This document shows positions 59,558 through 64,000 of a stretch of 64,000 bases of DNA, in pieces. Where the stretch lies: positions 61,073 to 125,072 of the forward strand of contig VZSF01006754.1 in the NCBI GenBank assembly GCA_013398295.1. Direction: 5' to 3'. The stretch is from Chionis minor. Lineage: Eukaryota > Chordata > Aves > Charadriiformes > Chionididae. How positions within the stretch are numbered: position 1 is the first letter of the stretch; every line of letters starts with the position of its first letter. The position numbers were made by a program, and so were the translations under genes. The notes under the pieces are model-generated. The model was not told the origin of the DNA, did not search any database, and worked only from the letters and a program-made list of their open reading frames with translations.

Positions 59558-62000
59558 AACATTTGCTTTTTGGGTTCATTTTTTTTTTTCGTAAGTCAAG
59601 TTTCTGCTGAAAGGAAAGCAGGGGCTAGAGACTCCTAATAATCATGAGATGAAGTGGGGGTGGGTGTTATATTGCTTAAAAAACCCCCAAACCAACAAGC
59701 CACAACCAAAAAAACAAAAAACAGACAATTCTTTCTCTTTCTGTTCTTCCTCCCACTTCATCTCTTCTCCCCACAGACCTGAACCTGATTTAAGAAGACA
59801 GCTGTAGACATTTCATAGAAAGCTAGAGTACTTCTCTCAACTGCAGAGAAGTTTTATGCTGTAAATCATAAATGACTCCAAAATCAGAGCACAAGCAAAA
59901 AGGTGAGAATTAGAAGCTTAACACAGTAGCTATTTTTAATATAATACCGAGAGTAACACCCTGCAAGTGACACGTACACGTGTTCTATGAATAAAGTAAA
60001 AATACAGCCTTCTGCACACGCCTGCCCCTCTGCGAAGGGAGCTGCCATCTGCACATTAGAAGGATTATTTTCCACATGGGACATCAGAGAAAGAAAAATA
60101 ATAATCCCAGAAACCTGCTAACAAATACAGTCAAAAGGGCAAGTTGTCTCCTGTTTCAGGAAGCAGAGGTGGTCCACCTGGAACAACTCCGGCAGAGGCA
60201 TTTGACAGAGGGAAGTGCTGGCTTTCCAGGCTTATACCATTAATCCCCCATTCAGTGCACTGCAGGCGGCCAAGTGGGAGTACAGCTTCCCTGCTCTCCA
60301 TCCCAGCCACTGAGTGCCAGACTCTTGGTCAGAACATCCTCTGCACGCCACAGTAACTTCTTGACAGCATCCTCAGGCACTGCGTGACTCTAAGAAACAG
60401 GAGAGCTCAGATTTACCCACACTCAAAAGCACAGGTTCCTGCCATGGGTCAAACCCTTGTACAGGTGGCCATAAACCTGCAAAAACTGGTCTGAAAAGCA
60501 ACAAGGGCTACCAAACGGAAGGCAGAGCCTCTCAGCAGAGATTGCGTTCTCTCACAGTCATCCCAAGGAAACAGCAAGACTTACAGACCTACAGGTGCCC
60601 AAGGGCATCTGTATAAAACCAAGCACTCCCCCTGAACTGGAAGTGCATCTTTTTTAACGACGTTTTAGGCAGTGGCAGGGGAGCACAAAGAGTTCAAGCA
60701 CAGGTTGCCTTACACCTCCAATGGGCAGGGAAAACAAGCATATCTAAACCAGCAAACACTCATCTCTTTTGGAAATGCATGTTTCAGGATTAGCTACCTT
60801 CAGGGCAAGGGTTGGGGCTGCAACTTTCTGAAGCCACTAGCCCCCTTGTGCCCATTAGGGTCTCCTTAGTCCGTGGTTTCTCTGCAGAAACAAACCTCTC
60901 TGCCTTGCCCTTGTGCTCGAGACAAAGGATAAACCGGGACTCGTACGCTGGCAGTTTCAGTTTCCCTCTGTAGTTATCACTCCAGATCAATAAAAAAATT
61001 CCTCGGGTCAGACGGAGACAATGCATGGCTACAACTACCTATAAATCAAATTCAACTGAAAAGTCATAGGAAGCTCAAATATTCCTGGGACCAGAAAGAG
61101 AAAGCAGTCATTTATTCCTGCAGTTACACCAAGCAAGAGCTGAAAAGGTGTTACATTGCTGCCAGATTAGCTACACGTTCAAAAATAAATCTGTTTTCTT
61201 GGTGGTGGTGAGAGAGTGCAAGTCACCGGGGAAAGCAGAAGGAGAAGGGAAAGCTGGCAAGGAAGAGGTATTTATTCATACTATGGCTGTCAGAAGGGTC
61301 TATTCCAATTAAGGGCTGCACTATTGCCCACAGGCCACCTGGAGACGCGAGAAGCCTTGCCCCTGCTAGCTGCAGACACTTGAGAAAGCACAGATGCTCC
61401 TCACAGTGGGTCAGGCAAAGCAGCCATGCAGTGACGGCTCACTTTTAGCACATGCAGGATACGGCAGGCATGAACCTCCACTTGTGCAATCCAGCAGCGC
61501 AGAGCAGCGCTTGCTAGCGGACTCAGCAAAGGACAAGGGCTCTGTCTGGGCTCCTGGTGAGCACTTTGCTGTGTAATTACATGAAGGAACAAGCAGCAAT
61601 TTCGCTGGAGTCCTCTCGAGTTTAATCAAGCCTTCAGCAGGTAAATGAAGTGGTCGCAACCGTCCTGCCACGGTGCTGTTGCTCTCACATTGCTGCTGCG
61701 GGGAGAGTATTATGGAGGAGATGACTAATCACTTGGGAACACGAGAGGAGTATGTTTCAAGGGGGAAAGGATCAAGCCTCATCGCACTGCTCAGCAACTG
61801 AAGCAATCCCTGCTGCAGAGATCAAGTGTAAGACAAGGCAGAATGGTGAAGATGAATTCATAGGCTGACTCAAATTGCAGTCTCCAGAAAAAGTAAAGAG
61901 GTATTTTAAGCCAGTGTTTTAGTGTGACCAGTTGTATGGATAACAGTCATATTAAAGACATAAGAGTTGGGACATGAGTATATTCCACTCTCCTGCCCAA
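59166..62000. other. non-coding, no confirmed gene
   Basis: Apart from the uncertain frame above, there is a T-run at 59579-59589 and an A/C-rich tract at 59681-59728. CpGs are somewhat more frequent around 61340-61700 (for example 'ctcgag', 'gcagcgc', 'gtcgcaaccg'), but well short of a CpG island. Confidence 0.6.
59681..59728. repeat. A/C-rich low-complexity tract
   Basis: Units such as 'aaaaaaccccc', 'aaaccaac' and 'accaaaaaaac' on the plus strand, so the minus strand is T/G-rich. It is of the same type as the tracts at 14.88 and 37.39 kb. Confidence 0.75.
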
Positions 62001-62067
62001 GGTTTGGTTTTGGAGTTTTGGGGTTTTGGGTTTTGGTGGGGTTTTGGGTTGTTCCGGGGTTTTTTTG
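62001..62067 (+). repeat. T/G-rich (TTTTGGG)-like tract with G-quadruplex motif
   Basis: The plus strand is almost wholly G and T. G-runs of at least three occur at 62020-62023, 62028-62030, 62038-62041, 62046-62048 and 62056-62059, separated by loops of 4, 7, 4 and 7 nt. This satisfies the usual G3+N1-7 quadruplex rule with one run to spare. The core units TTTTGGGG/TTTTGGG resemble ciliate telomere repeats by form only; vertebrate telomeres are TTAGGG. It is best read as the T/G orientation of the A/C tracts found elsewhere in the window. Confidence 0.85.
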
Positions 62068-64000
62068 TAGAATTATTGCAGAGAAAATTAGACCCCAGAC
62101 TTCCTAAAATGGAGAGAAAACAGTGACCTATAAAAGACAGGAAGAAAGCAGAACCTTAATTGTCCCTGGCAAATGCAAAGAGCCAGAGCACAGGCACGGG
62201 ACAGTCTATACTGTGCACTTCAGCTCACCGCGGCAGCATGCAGTAGATGAATATGCTGCCAATGAAGGCCAACAGAGCAGAAGTGTTTCTTTTCTGCAAG
62301 GCTGTAGCAGGCTTCTAAAGGAAAAACAAACGTTGTCTTTTCAAGCTTTGCTGCACATTTGAGTCAAAAAGCAAGTCTCAGGACAGCAGGGGAGGAAGAG
62401 GAGGATCAGTCAATCCACTGCTCTTAACTCCTGCAACATTGATAAAAGCTTTCCAGAGGATGGTGGGGTTGCGCTTCATTCTTTTCCTGCTGGCCTGCTG
62501 GAAGCAGGAGTTTGAAAGATGAAGGCTGGGACCAGGCTGAAAGTACCTGCAGAAGTAGCTAGAGTTTAACAGAACCAAGCTCTCATGCATTGCTTGTGCA
62601 AGCTAGAATAGCTTTGGAGATAAGATGCATGCTCTGAGAGGCAGCTCAGCTGTACAACTACCAATACATTTGATTGGCATGTGGCAGAAATGCAAGATAC
62701 AGCACTGGGCTTTGTATATAGCTCAGTCAGAAAGCTGCCACAAACAAGCTTCAGCCTAAGAGTGCATGCTCTTCCACGACTTTTGGGTAGCAAAGGGTAA
62801 GCGTAGTGCTGCCAAAACCAAGACACCCCAGTTTTCTTTTTGCAGTAATGAACACACCAAAGAAGTGTGGTTCTTACCACAGCTTCACGGGTCTAGGAGT
62901 TCACCACCCCCCGCCCCGCTTGGCACATCCCAGACATCACTTGCCAAGAGAATGACTTAAAATATTCTCAACACTCTCTGAAACTCCAGTTTTCTGTATG
63001 TGCATCCTCTAAAGGTAGAAGATTTATGGGAACTATTCCTAGTCCCTCAAACCTGTAGAGATGTTACATTTTCAAAGGAAACGATATTAAGAGCTTCAAC
63101 ACAAAAGGGGAAAAGAGGAGCTAAAACTGAATGTTTTGTTTCTTGTTTTTATGGTGACCTTATGTTTAAAGCTCTTTGAAGGGCTATTAATGAAGAGCAA
63201 ACACTTGTATACCAGTGGAATATGATTTCCTTGTGCCATTTAGCATGTCCCATATAGTTTATCCCAGTGTTCCCTAGCGCAGACAGGCTTGGTGAATTGC
63301 TGTGCCTGCGTTACATTTGGTGAAGGGCTACAATGCGTTACCACCAACCACCAAATAAATAATAAGAAAAAACTTTCCTAGATAGTATGCCTAGTGAGAA
63401 GGAAATTATCTTGCCCCAGCACTACGGAGGCATCTGCTGCTGCCCTCTGATTCCACTGGAAATCAAGTAGGGACTGACTTAAGTGCAGGAGGAGACACCA
63501 AAACAGGCAATGCTGGGCACGTAGTATCTATACGAGCTTTGACACTCTCTGTTTACAGATCCGTGTTAAACCCTCTCCGTTTCTACAGCCAGAACAAGTT
63601 ACACCAAAAAGACAATGCTTATTCACAAAGATCTCCTAGGGGTAGTCTGCAGACTTCTGTATCTGCACGCAGGTTTGTAGGACTACACCTCTAGCAAAGC
63701 TCTGCAGATGCACAACCAGCACATCTGAGGTCGTGCAGAAACATGAGCGTTGCAGCAACCCCAGCAGATACAGCTCCATTTTCTCAACATGCCCATAGTC
63801 ACCAAGGGGTAACTAGACACCAGCTGCAGATTTCAGAGAAAGGAAAGGAATTCAGAGGGGAAACAAGTGCAAATACTTAAAAAAAAATATGTTATTACGT
63901 ACAAAGAATAGCTCCATTTGCAGACATAGGAATCCAGTTAAAAAAAAATTCCCTGGAGAATATGCAAGACTAATTGCAGCTTTTTCAGGCTTGTGCCATG
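62068..64000. other. non-coding, no gene seen
   Basis: The last two kilobases contain only short open frames (up to 104 codons at 62566-62880 minus) with no motif, plus a C-rich patch at 62909-62920. No repeat family is recognised. Confidence 0.65.

Noticed and set aside
61340..61700. Locally higher CpG content considered as a CpG-island promoter
   Set aside because: CpGs remain sparse and GC content is ordinary; no start site or exon follows.
62001..62067. TTTTGGGG-like tract considered as an interstitial telomere
   Set aside because: Vertebrate telomere repeats are TTAGGG; these units are different and degenerate, so a low-complexity tract is the better reading.

Overview
The window reads as nuclear DNA of a bird (possibly another sauropsid), mostly non-coding. 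The evidence is repeat content. At least seven fragments of CR1, the LINE family that dominates avian genomes, are present in both orientations. Several keep the diagnostic 3' end: a 'ggtcccttccaac'-type block followed by 'attctatgattctat' octamer-like repeats. Other interspersed repeats are sparse, CpG dinucleotides are depleted, no reading frame exceeds 170 codons, and nothing resembles a bacterial gene layout. The species cannot be named from this sequence.

No protein-coding gene, rRNA, tRNA or CRISPR array could be supported. The window is best described as intergenic sequence or the inside of one or more large introns. The longest open frames are either CR1 reverse-transcriptase relics, frames antisense to them, or chance frames with no recognisable protein. 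The clearest coding remnant is a decayed CR1 ORF2 C-terminus at about 21.26-22.17 kb, with two in-frame stops and one frameshift.

Layout: 1-2.74 kb, unique sequence; 2.74-2.86 kb, CR1 3' tail (+); 2.86-15.42 kb, unique sequence with C-rich and A-rich simple tracts; 15.42-15.93 kb, CR1 (-); 16-21.25 kb, unique sequence; 21.26-22.17 kb, CR1 (+), then a CR1 tail (-) at 22.23 kb; 22.3-34.37 kb, unique sequence with one copy of an unrecognised repeat at 25.35 kb and a cluster of good-looking splice sites at 30.7-31.6 kb; 34.38-34.77 kb, internally deleted CR1 (+), abutted by an inverted second copy of the unrecognised repeat at 34.78-34.88 kb; 34.9-43.75 kb, unique sequence; 43.75-43.81 kb, poly(A) containing an 18-N assembly gap; 43.93-44.01 kb, CR1 tail (+); 44.40-44.59 kb, an old CR1/L2-like endonuclease fragment (+); 44.6-64 kb, unique sequence with an A+T-rich, possibly conserved block near 59.0-59.16 kb and a G-quadruplex-type T4G4-like tract at 62.0 kb.

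Most worth following: the roughly 106-bp inverted repeat pair 9.4 kb apart (about 90 % identical by eye, not CR1), the five-run G-quadruplex motif, several unusually clean hairpins, and the splice-site cluster at 30.7-31.6 kb. I did not find a convincing new biological system; all functional readings of these non-coding features are inference.
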